The notes beneath the pieces were generated by a model. That model saw nothing but the letters and a program-made list of their open reading frames with translations. It was not told the DNA's origin and did not search any database. DNA of 48,582 nt from positions 1-48,582 of the IMG/VR virus record IMGVR_UViG_3300025132_000061. The stretch is one strand, 5' to 3'. Below are positions 17,249-24,332 of the stretch, in pieces (position 1 is the first letter of the stretch; each line of letters begins with the position of its first letter). The translations under genes and the position numbers were made by a program. The DNA is from a virus.

Positions 17249-17848
17249 CTACTTCAAAAAGTCAGGTAAGTCAGCAGACTGAGAAGCCATTTGTTTTTGA
17301 CCCTTAGCCCACTCTTCAGACATTACATCATTAGAAGGCTTATGCTTATAAGACTGTGGAGGTGACATAGACTTCCACTTATCTAATAAAGCATCCTTAC
17401 CTTCATCTTCCCCTGCAAAGAAATACCAAGTATCTCTAGAACGAGGACCACTACTTTCATACTGAAGAATAAAGACCTTACGACCTAACATTTTAGACAA
17501 CTCATCTTCATGAATTGTACCATCATCATTGAGAACAATATCATTGGATTTCTTTCCAAGAGTTTTCTCAATAAAGTGTGCAACTTTCCATGAACCACCT
17601 TTGACGCCTTTCTTACTGGTTCCCCAGTCTAACATGACATCACCATCTTTTACATGGTTCCCACCGAGGTAGAATTTCTTAGGATATGGTCCACCAGAAT
17701 CTCCCTCTACAAACAGATTGCAATCATTATACTTGCTATCTGTGTTATCAACTTTAGTAAGAGTGATTAAGTCAACGAAAACACCTTTAGGGTATTTACT
17801 ATCGCTAACGGAAACACCATTACCATTACTACTAGAATTAAACTGCAT
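17249..17848 (-). CDS. Putative single-stranded DNA-binding protein
   Basis: This protein of 199 residues has beta-rich sequence with alternating hydrophobics and aromatics, a Gly/Ser-rich linker near 165-185 and a short acidic/hydrophobic end, SADLPDFLK. That architecture fits a phage SSB with a partner-binding tail, but the OB fold cannot be proved by eye. It sits between the DUF1071 annealase (11-base overlap) and the primase-helicase, exactly where phage SSBs are found. Alternative: another recombination accessory protein. Confidence 0.5.
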   Translation of the reverse strand: MQFNSSSNGNGVSVSDSKYPKGVFVDLITLTKVDNTDSKYNDCNLFVEGDSGGPYPKKFYLGGNHVKDGDVMLDWGTSKKGVKGGSWKVAHFIEKTLGKKSNDIVLNDDGTIHEDELSKMLGRKVFILQYESSGPRSRDTWYFFAGEDEGKDALLDKWKSMSPPQSYKHKPSNDVMSEEWAKGQKQMASQSADLPDFLK

Positions 17849-18668
17849 CTATTACTCCAGTCTCTTTCAACTTTGACATTAAAGCATCTACTTCAAGATT
17901 AGATTTACCATCTAACCATTCAATAGTGCTCTTCTTTTTATCGTCTTCCATAGAAGAACTATCTATCAGCTTAGTCACTTGACCCATACGAGTTTTAGTG
18001 ATAGGCTTATTATTACTGATACCTGCTTTGACATCAGCAATTAATATATTGCATTCAGATTCTGAGATATCTTTCCAACCATTTTTCTTGAGAGTCTTAA
18101 TTCGTAATTGGTCTGTTTCAGTACAGTTCCTATCACGCATCAATGCGTCAAGTTTTACAGTTTGGTCTACAGTAGCTCCACCAGGCTCAGGGCGTACTCC
18201 ATTATGATGAGTCTGAGGTCTGTAAGATTGAAGCTCTATAATATCTTCATTCATCCACAATTCAATACCAAACCCAGTTAAGGTAGAGACACCCTTTGCA
18301 AGAGCTCTTCTATAGGTATTTTCTAATTGTGCTGAATCAGGATTCTGAACAGCTTGGTTCCTGTTATTTCTACAGGCTAGGTATTCATCATGATGAAATT
18401 TGTCACCATCTTCTGTTTCATAAGTAATCTTACAATGAACTATTACAGTACCATCAGGTTGTAATAGACCAGAAGCAGGTTTACCATCATATTCATAAAT
18501 AACCCATTCATGTCTAGCCAAAGGGTAGAGGTCTTTAAGTTTGTCCCAACAAACCGACCACGAAATGTAGTCGGCATTGAAGGAAGCAGAACCTATAGAC
18601 TCTACGAAAGGCTTGTATTCACTATCACGCAGTTTATATGCGAATAGCTTTTCTTCCATATTTTCCAT
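17838..18668 (-). CDS. DUF1071/Sak3-like single-strand annealing protein
   Basis: This protein of 276 residues should anneal complementary ssDNA in phage recombination. Residues 30-145 fit the DUF1071 pattern: SWSVCWDKLKDLYPLA, a beta strand with HCKITYE, then NTYRRALAKGVSTLTGFGIELW, matching the conserved 'n.y.Ra..Kgia...G.Gl.lw' helix. The C-terminal 90 residues look helical. AGGAG precedes the ATG at 18668. It adjoins the SSB candidate and the resolvase-like nuclease, forming a recombination module. Confidence 0.72.
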   Translation of the reverse strand: MENMEEKLFAYKLRDSEYKPFVESIGSASFNADYISWSVCWDKLKDLYPLARHEWVIYEYDGKPASGLLQPDGTVIVHCKITYETEDGDKFHHDEYLACRNNRNQAVQNPDSAQLENTYRRALAKGVSTLTGFGIELWMNEDIIELQSYRPQTHHNGVRPEPGGATVDQTVKLDALMRDRNCTETDQLRIKTLKKNGWKDISESECNILIADVKAGISNNKPITKTRMGQVTKLIDSSSMEDDKKKSTIEWLDGKSNLEVDALMSKLKETGVIDAV

Positions 18669-18675
18669 ATTTCTC

Positions 18676-19683
18676 CTAATTTAAAACGAAAGAACTAGGT
18701 ACATCTGGGAAAGCATGCTGAGTCATAGCCTTAGCTACTTTATATGCTTGAACCTTATCACGATTAGAAGCACCGAATTGAGTACCTTTTACCCAATCAG
18801 CATTATTCTTACCATGAGTTTTACTATGGTCATGATATTCAGTTACAGCATTATATGCGTCCCAAAGTGTCCTACCTTGATTACCTTTCCCATTATAGAA
18901 AAGGTCTGTGATTGTTTCAAAGACTGGCTTGGCTCTATTCTTATAGAAGATTTTCATCTCAGGGATTGATTCCCTATGTCTATTCTTGAGCCAAGGCATT
19001 ACAGCCTCGATATAATATGTCAGGGTATCAGGATTCATTTCATATTCATGAAACCTATTCATGTCACCAATCGCTTGAGCAACATTACCCTCACGTGTCT
19101 CTAAGTTTTTAGTTAACTCATTAACACGCTCATGTATTGAAGAAGTATGACGTAGTTTATATTCATGACTCTTTGTAGAGTTCAATGCAATATTCAATGT
19201 GTTATTACAAACAACACGAATAGGTACATCTCTGAAACAACTACCACTACTGCCATCATGTGATGTATACATTAGTATATAATCTAATATCTCATCATCA
19301 CCTACTTTGAATGTGGAAGGGGTTTTGGCTAATATCCAAACTTTCTTACCTTCATCAATAACTCCTGCTGTTTCCAACGTATAACCATAGTCAGTTATTA
19401 TTTCAAAAGGTTTAAAAGCTTCTACATTTTGTAGTACTTCATACTTTTTACCTACATTTCCAATGGCATTACCATTGTCCATTCTAACAGTTACAAAGTG
19501 TCCAGTCTCTGAAGGCATTCCAGTTAAAGGATTATTGTAAGTACTAGATTGTTTTTGAACTTTCCAGTTCATACCTGCGTAGTCTAAAGCTTCCTCAATC
19601 GTAGGTTGTTCAGTCAGCTTTTTACCTAGACCATGCCAGGGTGTTTCACCTAAGTAAAACATACTCTCTATTAAATGAGCCAT
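18676..19683 (-). CDS. DUF932 family phage/plasmid protein
   Basis: This protein of 335 residues starts MAHLIESMFYLGETPWHGLG, the hallmark opening of the TIGR03299/DUF932 phage-plasmid family. Further hallmarks are VGKKYEVLQNVEAF and the central DVPIRVVCNNTLNIAL. Members occur beside recombination and anti-restriction genes in phages and plasmids, and their biochemistry is unsettled. Here it lies just upstream of the annealase gene in the same operon. Length is as expected for the family. Confidence 0.85.
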   Translation of the reverse strand: MAHLIESMFYLGETPWHGLGKKLTEQPTIEEALDYAGMNWKVQKQSSTYNNPLTGMPSETGHFVTVRMDNGNAIGNVGKKYEVLQNVEAFKPFEIITDYGYTLETAGVIDEGKKVWILAKTPSTFKVGDDEILDYILMYTSHDGSSGSCFRDVPIRVVCNNTLNIALNSTKSHEYKLRHTSSIHERVNELTKNLETREGNVAQAIGDMNRFHEYEMNPDTLTYYIEAVMPWLKNRHRESIPEMKIFYKNRAKPVFETITDLFYNGKGNQGRTLWDAYNAVTEYHDHSKTHGKNNADWVKGTQFGASNRDKVQAYKVAKAMTQHAFPDVPSSFVLN

Positions 19684-19684
19684 A

Positions 19685-19873
19685 TTATTGTCTCCCCATT
19701 GCTATAAAGAATAATTCAGGTGTTAGTCGTTTAATGTTGCCATCCTTACACCTATTAGCCATTCGTTTGGCTAGGAGGACACACTCTGTTTCTATCAAGT
19801 CCATACAACCATTACCCAGTTGGATACCATGGTCTTTAAAGACTTTTTTTATAGTAGATTTATTCGGGACCAT
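19685..19873 (-). CDS. Putative minimal histone-fold DNA-binding protein (62 residues)
   Basis: The predicted layout matches a histone fold: helix 1 (STIKKVFKDHG), a loop (IQLGNG), long helix 2 (CMDLIETECVLLAKRMANRC), loop KDGNIKRLT, and short helix 3 (PELFFIAMG). Compared from memory with the single-histone protein of Bdellovibrio, residues 18-54 align without gaps and share the R-x-KD...(V/L)-x-P end. Basic residues lie where histones contact DNA. It overlaps the MazG-like gene by 14 bases. If real it could compact or mark phage DNA. Alternative: another small helical phage protein. Confidence 0.5.
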   Translation of the reverse strand: MVPNKSTIKKVFKDHGIQLGNGCMDLIETECVLLAKRMANRCKDGNIKRLTPELFFIAMGRQ

Positions 19874-20288
19874 GCTTGGAACCGTTTATTATTACTGATT
19901 CTACTTCACCACCAGGTTTTACAACCCATACGTGGTCAGCATATACTGTTCTATATTCATCCTCAGACGCTCCTGAATCTGTATTAAAATCATCATAGAT
20001 TCTTTCCATCAGTCCATTGCCTTCGAGGAGTTCAGTATCTTCATACCAAACAGAACCATTCTCTCCATCTTCAAGTCTTGCGACTCCAAAATATTGATAC
20101 TTAGTTCTTCTTCTTTTTAGTATCTCAGCAGATAAATAAACAGCCATATCTAATGATTCTTCTAAAGCTTCATCAGACCAATTACGACCATCGAATACAT
20201 CTACTTGTTTTGCGTATTCTCTCTTACCTTTATTTAACCTGTCTGTTACAGATTGATTAATAAGAGAGATTATGTTGCTATTTGACAT
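19860..20288 (-). CDS. MazG-like nucleotide pyrophosphohydrolase-type protein (tentative)
   Basis: Start chosen at the ATG at 20288 (142 residues), which has AAGGA before it. Residues 15-60 (TDRLNKGKREYAKQ, then EALEESLDMAVYLSAEIL) resemble the EExxD-type helical pair of phage MazG-like NTP pyrophosphohydrolases. The C-terminal half is acidic and unfamiliar. If active it would hydrolyse (d)NTPs or alarmones to favour phage replication. The full set of metal ligands cannot be confirmed by eye. Confidence 0.5.
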   Translation of the reverse strand: MSNSNIISLINQSVTDRLNKGKREYAKQVDVFDGRNWSDEALEESLDMAVYLSAEILKRRRTKYQYFGVARLEDGENGSVWYEDTELLEGNGLMERIYDDFNTDSGASEDEYRTVYADHVWVVKPGGEVESVIINGSKHGPE

Positions 20289-20309
20289 AATTTTTTCCTT
20301 AAAGTATGC

Positions 20310-20352
20310 GTAGCCCACCCAGAGAAAGGAGGACTAAAAGTAAGTGGGCTAC
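20310..20352 (-). other. Intergenic 9-bp hairpin between the first two leftward genes
   Basis: GTAGCCCAC (20310-20318) is inverted at 20344-20352 (GTGGGCTAC) with a 25-base loop. It lies between the first gene of the leftward operon and the MazG-like gene. There is no T-run, so it is more likely an RNA processing, stability or attenuation element than a complete terminator. Confidence 0.6.
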
Positions 20353-20365
20353 ACAGGGGTTAAGT

Positions 20366-20680
20366 TCAGCGAGTTGCATAGAGTCTATTTCTTGCATAAT
20401 TAAGTAATTCAACATCGTACTTAACTTTGCTGTCAAGCATACGATACATTTTCGATGAACTAGAGTGGGCAATTTTTAGAGCTAACTTCACACTTGAAGT
20501 GTCCCGTTTTTGCTCAATATACTTAACAAGCTTATACTTAGATAGTAATCGTATCTCAGCAATACCTTGTTGGTAGTACTCTTGAGGAGTCTGTTCCTCT
20601 TTAATAGTAGACTTTAAATCATTAGAAAGTTGCAGTAATTTCTGCTTAGTTTCTGTATTAATTAATGTGTCTATTCTCAT
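20366..20680 (-). CDS. First gene of the leftward early operon, 104-residue helical protein
   Basis: A strong Shine-Dalgarno sequence (CAGGAGAA) precedes the ATG at 20680, and a sigma70-like promoter lies just upstream. The sequence is helical and basic (LSKYKLVKYIEQKRD, then VKLALKIAHSSSSKMYRML), compatible with a small DNA- or RNA-binding regulator. As the promoter-proximal gene opposite the repressor it occupies the position of a Cro- or antiterminator-type gene, but no clear HTH is visible. Family not recognised. Confidence 0.65.
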   Translation of the reverse strand: MRIDTLINTETKQKLLQLSNDLKSTIKEEQTPQEYYQQGIAEIRLLSKYKLVKYIEQKRDTSSVKLALKIAHSSSSKMYRMLDSKVKYDVELLNYARNRLYATR

Positions 20681-20695
20681 GTTAATTCTCCTGTA

Positions 20696-20724
20696 ATATT
20701 ACGGATTTGTTATGTTAATGTCAA
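20696..20724 (-). promoter_or_regulatory. Leftward early promoter
   Basis: On the minus strand there is a perfect -35 TTGACA (20724-20719), a 17-base spacer and a -10-like TAATAT (20701-20696). The start would fall only about ten bases before the first leftward ATG, giving a very short leader that contains GGAG. The -35 lies within the TGTCAAGTAT inverted repeat. Confidence 0.6.
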
Positions 20725-20760
20725 GTATTCATTTGTAGTCATTCCTTATCATACTTGACA
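20719..20760. promoter_or_regulatory. Inverted repeat TGTCAAGTAT/ATACTTGACA holding both divergent -35 boxes
   Basis: TGTCAAGTAT (20719-20728) is perfectly inverted at 20751-20760. Each arm contains a consensus TTGACA facing outward. One protein bound across both arms could control both promoters, as in a lambda-type switch. Confidence 0.6.
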
Positions 20761-20783
20761 AATATGTAAAGAAACCTTAACTT
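20755..20783 (+). promoter_or_regulatory. Rightward repressor promoter (weak -10)
   Basis: The -35 TTGACA (20755-20760) is followed by a 17-base spacer and TAACTT (20778-20783), a poor -10. The TGTAGACTACA palindrome lies directly downstream at the expected start point, suggesting control by the repressor or its competitor. Confidence 0.45.
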
Positions 20784-20786
20784 CCT

Positions 20787-20834
20787 TGTAGACTACATTA
20801 ATGTTTAGATAACATATACGAAATGAAGTCTACA
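20787..20834. promoter_or_regulatory. Tandem operator-like sites TGTAGACTACA
   Basis: A palindrome TGTAGACTACA (20787-20797) and a near copy on the other strand (TGAAGTCTACA, 20824-20834, one mismatch) lie between the rightward promoter and the repressor gene. The same palindrome recurs at 25567-25577 ahead of another rightward block. They are candidate binding sites for the HTH repressor. Confidence 0.5.
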
Positions 20835-20837
20835 TAG

Positions 20838-20852
20838 TGACCAGAGTGGTCA
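20838..20852. promoter_or_regulatory. Palindrome TGACCA-GAG-TGGTCA upstream of the repressor gene
   Basis: A perfect inverted repeat with 6-base arms and a 3-base centre, ending 35 bases before the repressor ATG. It could be an operator. The 6-3-6 form also resembles the small hairpins that phage N4 virion polymerase uses as promoters, but that link is speculative. Confidence 0.4.
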
Positions 20853-20887
20853 ATGTATTTTTAAAATCTTATTGATTGAGTGGGCTC

Positions 20888-21631
20888 ATGAACAAAGAAC
20901 TTATAAGGTCCTGGTTAAATACCACGGACTTACCTATCACAGTAATAAGCCGTAAACTGAATATCTCTAGAAATACTCTTTATGCTTGGCGTAAAGGAGA
21001 AGGGGAAATACGTTATAATAATTACAAGCGATTCCTCGAAGTATTTGGACATCAATTAAATAACAAGGAGGGAAGGGTGTACGAAAAAGTGCAATCCGAA
21101 AGGGAGGAGATAGACTCAAAGTATGTTATGAGACTACAAAAAAATGAAATTGATAGGTTAGAACAAGAGAATAAGCAACTGAGGGAAGCTACAAACTCTG
21201 TTCAATCTAAAGCTTGGGATGACATCCAGTACGATTTCTATTCAGATGTAAGGGTTAAATTAATACCCTTTAAGCGTGTTGTTCATTCTATGAAGGGTCA
21301 TGGATTGGATGAACTCGCTGAATCATTAGAAGTGAATAAAACAAAACTATTAGAAGATTACTTTAGTGTAGGTAACTGGCATGATTTTAATAATCATCCA
21401 GTAAATGCCATCATTGAACCTAAGACATTAGGTCAATTACAAGAGATGTCAGTTAAGTTTCCATCTATAATGGAATCTTTAAAACTATTAGTAGGTGAAC
21501 ATTACTTTCAGCAAATAATAGTTTATAGAAATAAAAATAATGTAGTGAACAGTCTTTGTAGTATTAAGATACATTGGATAGAGAATCCCCATAGAGCCGA
21601 GTGTAAGACCCAGATTATAAAGATAAGGTAA
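20888..21631 (+). CDS. HTH transcriptional regulator, probable lysogeny repressor
   Basis: This protein of 247 residues runs from the ATG at 20888; a TTG start four codons upstream is less likely. The N-terminus has a helix-turn-helix (residues about 12-36: TDLPITVISRKLNISRNTLYAWRKGEGE). A basic/acidic coiled coil follows (KNEIDRLEQENKQLRE), then a C-terminal domain I do not recognise. No LexA-type Ala-Gly cleavage site or Ser-Lys dyad is evident. It is transcribed divergently from the early operon across a region with operator palindromes, the classical position of a CI-type repressor. Confidence 0.72.
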   Translation: MNKELIRSWLNTTDLPITVISRKLNISRNTLYAWRKGEGEIRYNNYKRFLEVFGHQLNNKEGRVYEKVQSEREEIDSKYVMRLQKNEIDRLEQENKQLREATNSVQSKAWDDIQYDFYSDVRVKLIPFKRVVHSMKGHGLDELAESLEVNKTKLLEDYFSVGNWHDFNNHPVNAIIEPKTLGQLQEMSVKFPSIMESLKLLVGEHYFQQIIVYRNKNNVVNSLCSIKIHWIENPHRAECKTQIIKIR

Positions 21632-21633
21632 AA

Positions 21634-21651
21634 GGGTAGCCTAAGCTACCC
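21634..21651 (-). terminator. Hairpin GGGTAGC-CTAA-GCTACCC, probable leftward terminator
   Basis: A perfect 7-bp stem with a 4-base loop. On the minus strand it is followed by TTTTA, and it lies just after the stop of the leftward 160-residue gene. It also follows the repressor stop by two bases on the plus strand, though without a T-run there. It probably ends the second leftward block and may slow rightward transcription. Confidence 0.6.
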
Positions 21652-21676
21652 CTCATCTTACCTCGGGCAAATCATA

Positions 21677-22159
21677 CTACCACGATGCGGTGTAGTAGTA
21701 AGAATGACCTTTATCTTCTTTTAAGATTGAAGATAACGCCTTGATAGTATATTCAATATCTTGTCTATACCAATCAGTCGTTACATCATAGTCTCCAAAG
21801 AAGAAACCTTCCGTTGGAGGTAGAAGCTTTTCTACATCTTTCCAACGCTTTTCATCCAAGGCTGTCTTTACATCTACACAAATATCGTGTAGCTTTTGAA
21901 GACTATCCCTATGGATATAGGTGCGAGTGCAATCATCCACACCACTCATGGCATTCTCTACAATCCACCCATGAATCTGATTAGCTTTACGCCAATAAGC
22001 AACTTCACGAGTTAATTCTTGAATGTTAGTCTCCTCTAAGTTGTTATCTAAGGCAAACTTGCCTGTAACACTTAAAGTATGACCTTCACCATGAGATTTG
22101 TTACTGCGCCATTTACCACCATAGTAAATGTGCTCATCTAGATACATATCAAGTCCCAT
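21677..22159 (-). CDS. Conserved phage protein of the MGLDMYL type, unknown function
   Basis: Start at the ATG at 22159 with a near-perfect Shine-Dalgarno sequence (AAGGAGG) 5 bases upstream, giving 160 residues. It opens MGLDMYLDEHIYYGGKW and contains REVAYWRKANQIHGWIVEN, DDCTRTYIHRDSLQKL and EGFFFGDYDVTTDWY. All are hallmarks of a widespread phage family whose role is unknown. The aromatic/charged motifs suggest an enzyme or binding pocket. Last gene of the second leftward block, before the hairpin terminator. Confidence 0.8.
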   Translation of the reverse strand: MGLDMYLDEHIYYGGKWRSNKSHGEGHTLSVTGKFALDNNLEETNIQELTREVAYWRKANQIHGWIVENAMSGVDDCTRTYIHRDSLQKLHDICVDVKTALDEKRWKDVEKLLPPTEGFFFGDYDVTTDWYRQDIEYTIKALSSILKEDKGHSYYYTASW

Positions 22160-22233
22160 TAAACCTCCTTTATGTAAACTACATACATTATTATTATAAA
22201 CACCAACAAAGCACACACGCCAAATACAGCCAT
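22159..22233 (-). CDS. 24-residue membrane microprotein
   Basis: The ATG at 22233 shares its A with the TGA of the upstream 67-residue gene (TGATG), and the TAA shares its last A with the ATG of the next gene (TAATG). The peptide MAVFGVCALLVFIIIMYVVY plus IKEV is one membrane helix with a short basic tail. It also carries the ribosome site of the following gene. The double stop-start overlap is strong evidence for translation. Function unknown. Confidence 0.6.
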   Translation of the reverse strand: MAVFGVCALLVFIIIMYVVYIKEV

Positions 22234-22436
22234 CACGTATTCACATACTCCTTCTGCATTAACCAAGCACCATAAACTCTTGTAGCTATATACTCAGAGA
22301 CTTCCAATTCAACTATGGCATCAATGTAGTCTGCAGATGTTAATTCCCAATCATGTTCTTTATGTAACTCGTCAAGCATGGGAAATGCTTTTTCAGCTAC
22401 ATCATCTATTATGAAATCAGATACTAATACACTCAT
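22233..22436 (-). CDS. Small hypothetical acidic protein, 67 residues
   Basis: Helical, acidic sequence (FIIDDVAEKAFPMLDELHKEHDWELT, then YIDAIVELEVSEYIATRVYGAWL). The ATG overlaps the TGA of the upstream gene (ATGA), and GAGGAGGAATC precedes it as a ribosome site. No family recognised. Confidence 0.7.
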   Translation of the reverse strand: MSVLVSDFIIDDVAEKAFPMLDELHKEHDWELTSADYIDAIVELEVSEYIATRVYGAWLMQKEYVNT

Positions 22437-22552
22437 GATTCCTCCTCATCTTCTTCAATGTAGAAATCGCAATCCTCTAGGCAGAAGGAGCACACAGGTT
22501 TGTTGTACTCCTCCACTAGAGGTTGCCCACAGCATTCAGATATTCCGTACAT
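22433..22552 (-). CDS. 39-residue zinc-knuckle microprotein
   Basis: Starts at the ATG at 22552, which overlaps the TAA of the upstream gene, and ends in an ATGA overlap with the next gene. The sequence MYGISECCGQPLVEEYNKP is followed by CSFCLEDC and an acidic tail. The Cys pattern (CC...CxxC...C) suggests one zinc site of the kind seen in tiny phage zinc ribbons. Function unknown. Confidence 0.65.
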   Translation of the reverse strand: MYGISECCGQPLVEEYNKPVCSFCLEDCDFYIEEDEEES

Positions 22553-23640
22553 TAAGTTAGAACAACTGGTTTGATGTAGTTTTCCAGGTTATCACCATCC
22601 CTCCATGCCAAAGCATGAGTGACTTTATTAATTTGAAAGTCATCCTCTAGCTTATTCTGCCATGTCTTTTCAACTATGTTAGGTACACCTTCAAAGTGTA
22701 TCTCACCCGTTGAGGGATTAATCATTCTCAAGTAGTTACACCACCTAATACGATTAGGCATTGCAACATCTTCTACAGCAACTTCTACGAGTTCATACTT
22801 TCTGCCGTCTATTTCATCTTTATCAATCACTCGTGACTTCTTGCTTAATAGAATGGTATCCATACCAAAGTGAGCAATGACTTCACGCCTGTCACTTACA
22901 TTAAATAGCCTGAATGCGTCATCCATCTCAATATTCGTATATTCACCTGATTCTCTATCTTTATTGAGCCTTGCTAATGCTCTATTGTTAGCATTTCTTG
23001 CCCTAGCCCTAGAATTTCTAAGGAGACGAGTAGTTTCCGTCCATTGCTCCCAAACTAATTGGTCAGCTTTAGGCACTTTCTTACTAACTACTTCAGCAGT
23101 ATCTAGGTCCAGTTTAATACCTTTATAGAAAGGCATTCTATCTATGACCTTGTTACCACGCATGTAATCTTCCCAGAACTTTCCTTCAGTATATTGTAGT
23201 TCAATACAGCTTGGACCATTAGTTGCATGAGGTGTTCCTGCATACAATGTATTGGTTCCCCAATGTCTCACTACATTTACTTTAGAATGAAAGTCTATAC
23301 CAAACGCATTTCCACCTCTTTCAAGTATGGTTGGATTATTCACCACCATGTAGTTCTTTTTAGGATAGATGATAGCGTCAGTATTATTCATTCTAGTTTG
23401 GAAGTATGTATTCTTATGGGTCTCTTTTAAAGACTCTCCAGTCCATAGAGTTGGTAGATTCCAATCAATAGATACATATATTTTACTAGCATACCCATAA
23501 TACAATGTGTAACGAGAGCCATTGACTGAACTCTTTATAATGTTAGGTCTATTGTATTTGGTATTACTTTGAAAGTACTCTACTATCTCTTTAAGACGAT
23601 TGGCACTTTTCCTATCGAAGTTTGAATTAGAATAAGCCAT
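22552..23640 (-). CDS. DUF6745-like conserved protein
   Basis: This protein of 362 residues runs from the ATG at 23640, within a TGATG overlap with the upstream gene. The C-terminus matches a conserved pattern: LRMINPSTGEIHFEGVPN, then VTHALAWRDGD and a final YIKPVVLT, as in DUF6745-type proteins of bacteria and phages. Residues about 215-240 form a basic helix (RLLRNSRARARNANNRALAR). The neighbouring GEATGHHH protein is a common partner in phages. Biochemical role unknown. Confidence 0.65.
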   Translation of the reverse strand: MAYSNSNFDRKSANRLKEIVEYFQSNTKYNRPNIIKSSVNGSRYTLYYGYASKIYVSIDWNLPTLWTGESLKETHKNTYFQTRMNNTDAIIYPKKNYMVVNNPTILERGGNAFGIDFHSKVNVVRHWGTNTLYAGTPHATNGPSCIELQYTEGKFWEDYMRGNKVIDRMPFYKGIKLDLDTAEVVSKKVPKADQLVWEQWTETTRLLRNSRARARNANNRALARLNKDRESGEYTNIEMDDAFRLFNVSDRREVIAHFGMDTILLSKKSRVIDKDEIDGRKYELVEVAVEDVAMPNRIRWCNYLRMINPSTGEIHFEGVPNIVEKTWQNKLEDDFQINKVTHALAWRDGDNLENYIKPVVLT

Positions 23641-24038
23641 CAATCCACCACCATTCTTGTGTGCTGTGACATATGGTCAAATTCTCTTACAATACTTACT
23701 TTGTACTTACCTGCAGGAATTGTTACGGGATTATGCTCTTGATGAGTCATTGTAACATCTCCTGATTTTACATTAAGATAATTACTACGAAGTGGGTTCT
23801 CAGTATCAAATGAGCTTCTCCACCCAACAAACCATGACTGAGCATGACCTGGTCCACCAGTAACTGAATGATGGTGTCCAGTAGCTTCACCCAAAGCAAC
23901 TGTAGCGATACCTTCTGGGTCACCAAAGCCATAGACTCCAGTAGACTGTTTATTATTGCCTGATGACGCTTCGACCTGTTTAGACCAAGCTTCATCAGTT
24001 ATTTTAGTGAGTAATACATCACCTTGTTGTATTTTCAT
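23640..24038 (-). CDS. Conserved phage protein with a GEATGHHH motif
   Basis: This protein of 132 residues has an AGGAGG Shine-Dalgarno sequence before the ATG. It opens MKIQQGDVLLTKI and contains ALGEATGHHHSVTGG, and ends with HQEHNPVTIPAGKYKVSIVREFD. This beta-rich family is common in phages, often beside DUF6745-like proteins. The histidines could bind metal, but no activity is established. It lies downstream of the structured RNA candidate at 24079-24195. Confidence 0.75.
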   Translation of the reverse strand: MKIQQGDVLLTKITDEAWSKQVEASSGNNKQSTGVYGFGDPEGIATVALGEATGHHHSVTGGPGHAQSWFVGWRSSFDTENPLRSNYLNVKSGDVTMTHQEHNPVTIPAGKYKVSIVREFDHMSQHTRMVVD

Positions 24039-24078
24039 ACATCCTCCTTTTTAAGGGTATTGTTTAATTAAAAAAAGA

Positions 24079-24195
24079 ATAGGTAGCCTCCTACTATCAG
24101 TCGACAGATAAAAAGCGAATATCCATGAACCTCCAAATGATAGAAAAAGGTTCAATTAAAAAACTGTCAACATCATACTTCGGTCAGCTACCTAT
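24079..24195 (-). ncRNA. Candidate structured leader RNA with three nested stems and a possible pseudoknot
   Basis: Outer stem: ATAGGTAGC (24079-24087) with GCTACCTAT (24187-24195). Middle stem: GTCGACAG (24100-24107) with CTGTCAAC (24164-24171), one wobble. Inner stem: TGAACC (24126-24131) with GGTTCA (24149-24154). CTATCA (24094-24099) can also pair with TGATAG (24138-24143) in the apical loop, giving a pseudoknot or switch. On the minus strand the outer stem is followed by TTCTTTTTTT, then the ribosome site of the 132-residue gene. It may be a terminator/attenuator leader or a processed RNA. No coding ORF explains it. Confidence 0.6.
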
Positions 24196-24236
24196 AAGTG
24201 TTTGCCTTGCACCTATCCGTACAAGGCGAGATATAA

Positions 24237-24332
24237 TTAATGTCGTACAATCAATAGCAAGAATTCGACAAAAACAACTAACATGACGATGGATAGATAC
24301 GCCATGACAACACGCTCAAGACTAATCTTCAC
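24237..24332 (-). CDS. 31-residue membrane microprotein (GTG start)
   Basis: GTG at 24332 overlaps the end of the upstream 45-residue gene, with GGAG about 9 bases upstream. The peptide has a short amphipathic head (MKISLERVV) and one clear membrane helix (MAYLSIVMLVVFVEFLLLIV). It is followed by the structured leader region. Function unknown. Confidence 0.5.
   Translation of the reverse strand: MKISLERVVMAYLSIVMLVVFVEFLLLIVRH

Noticed and set aside
22171-22185. Third copy of the operator (TATGTAAACTACATA)
   Set aside because: It falls inside the 24-codon membrane microprotein and has a changed centre, so coding constraint explains it equally well.
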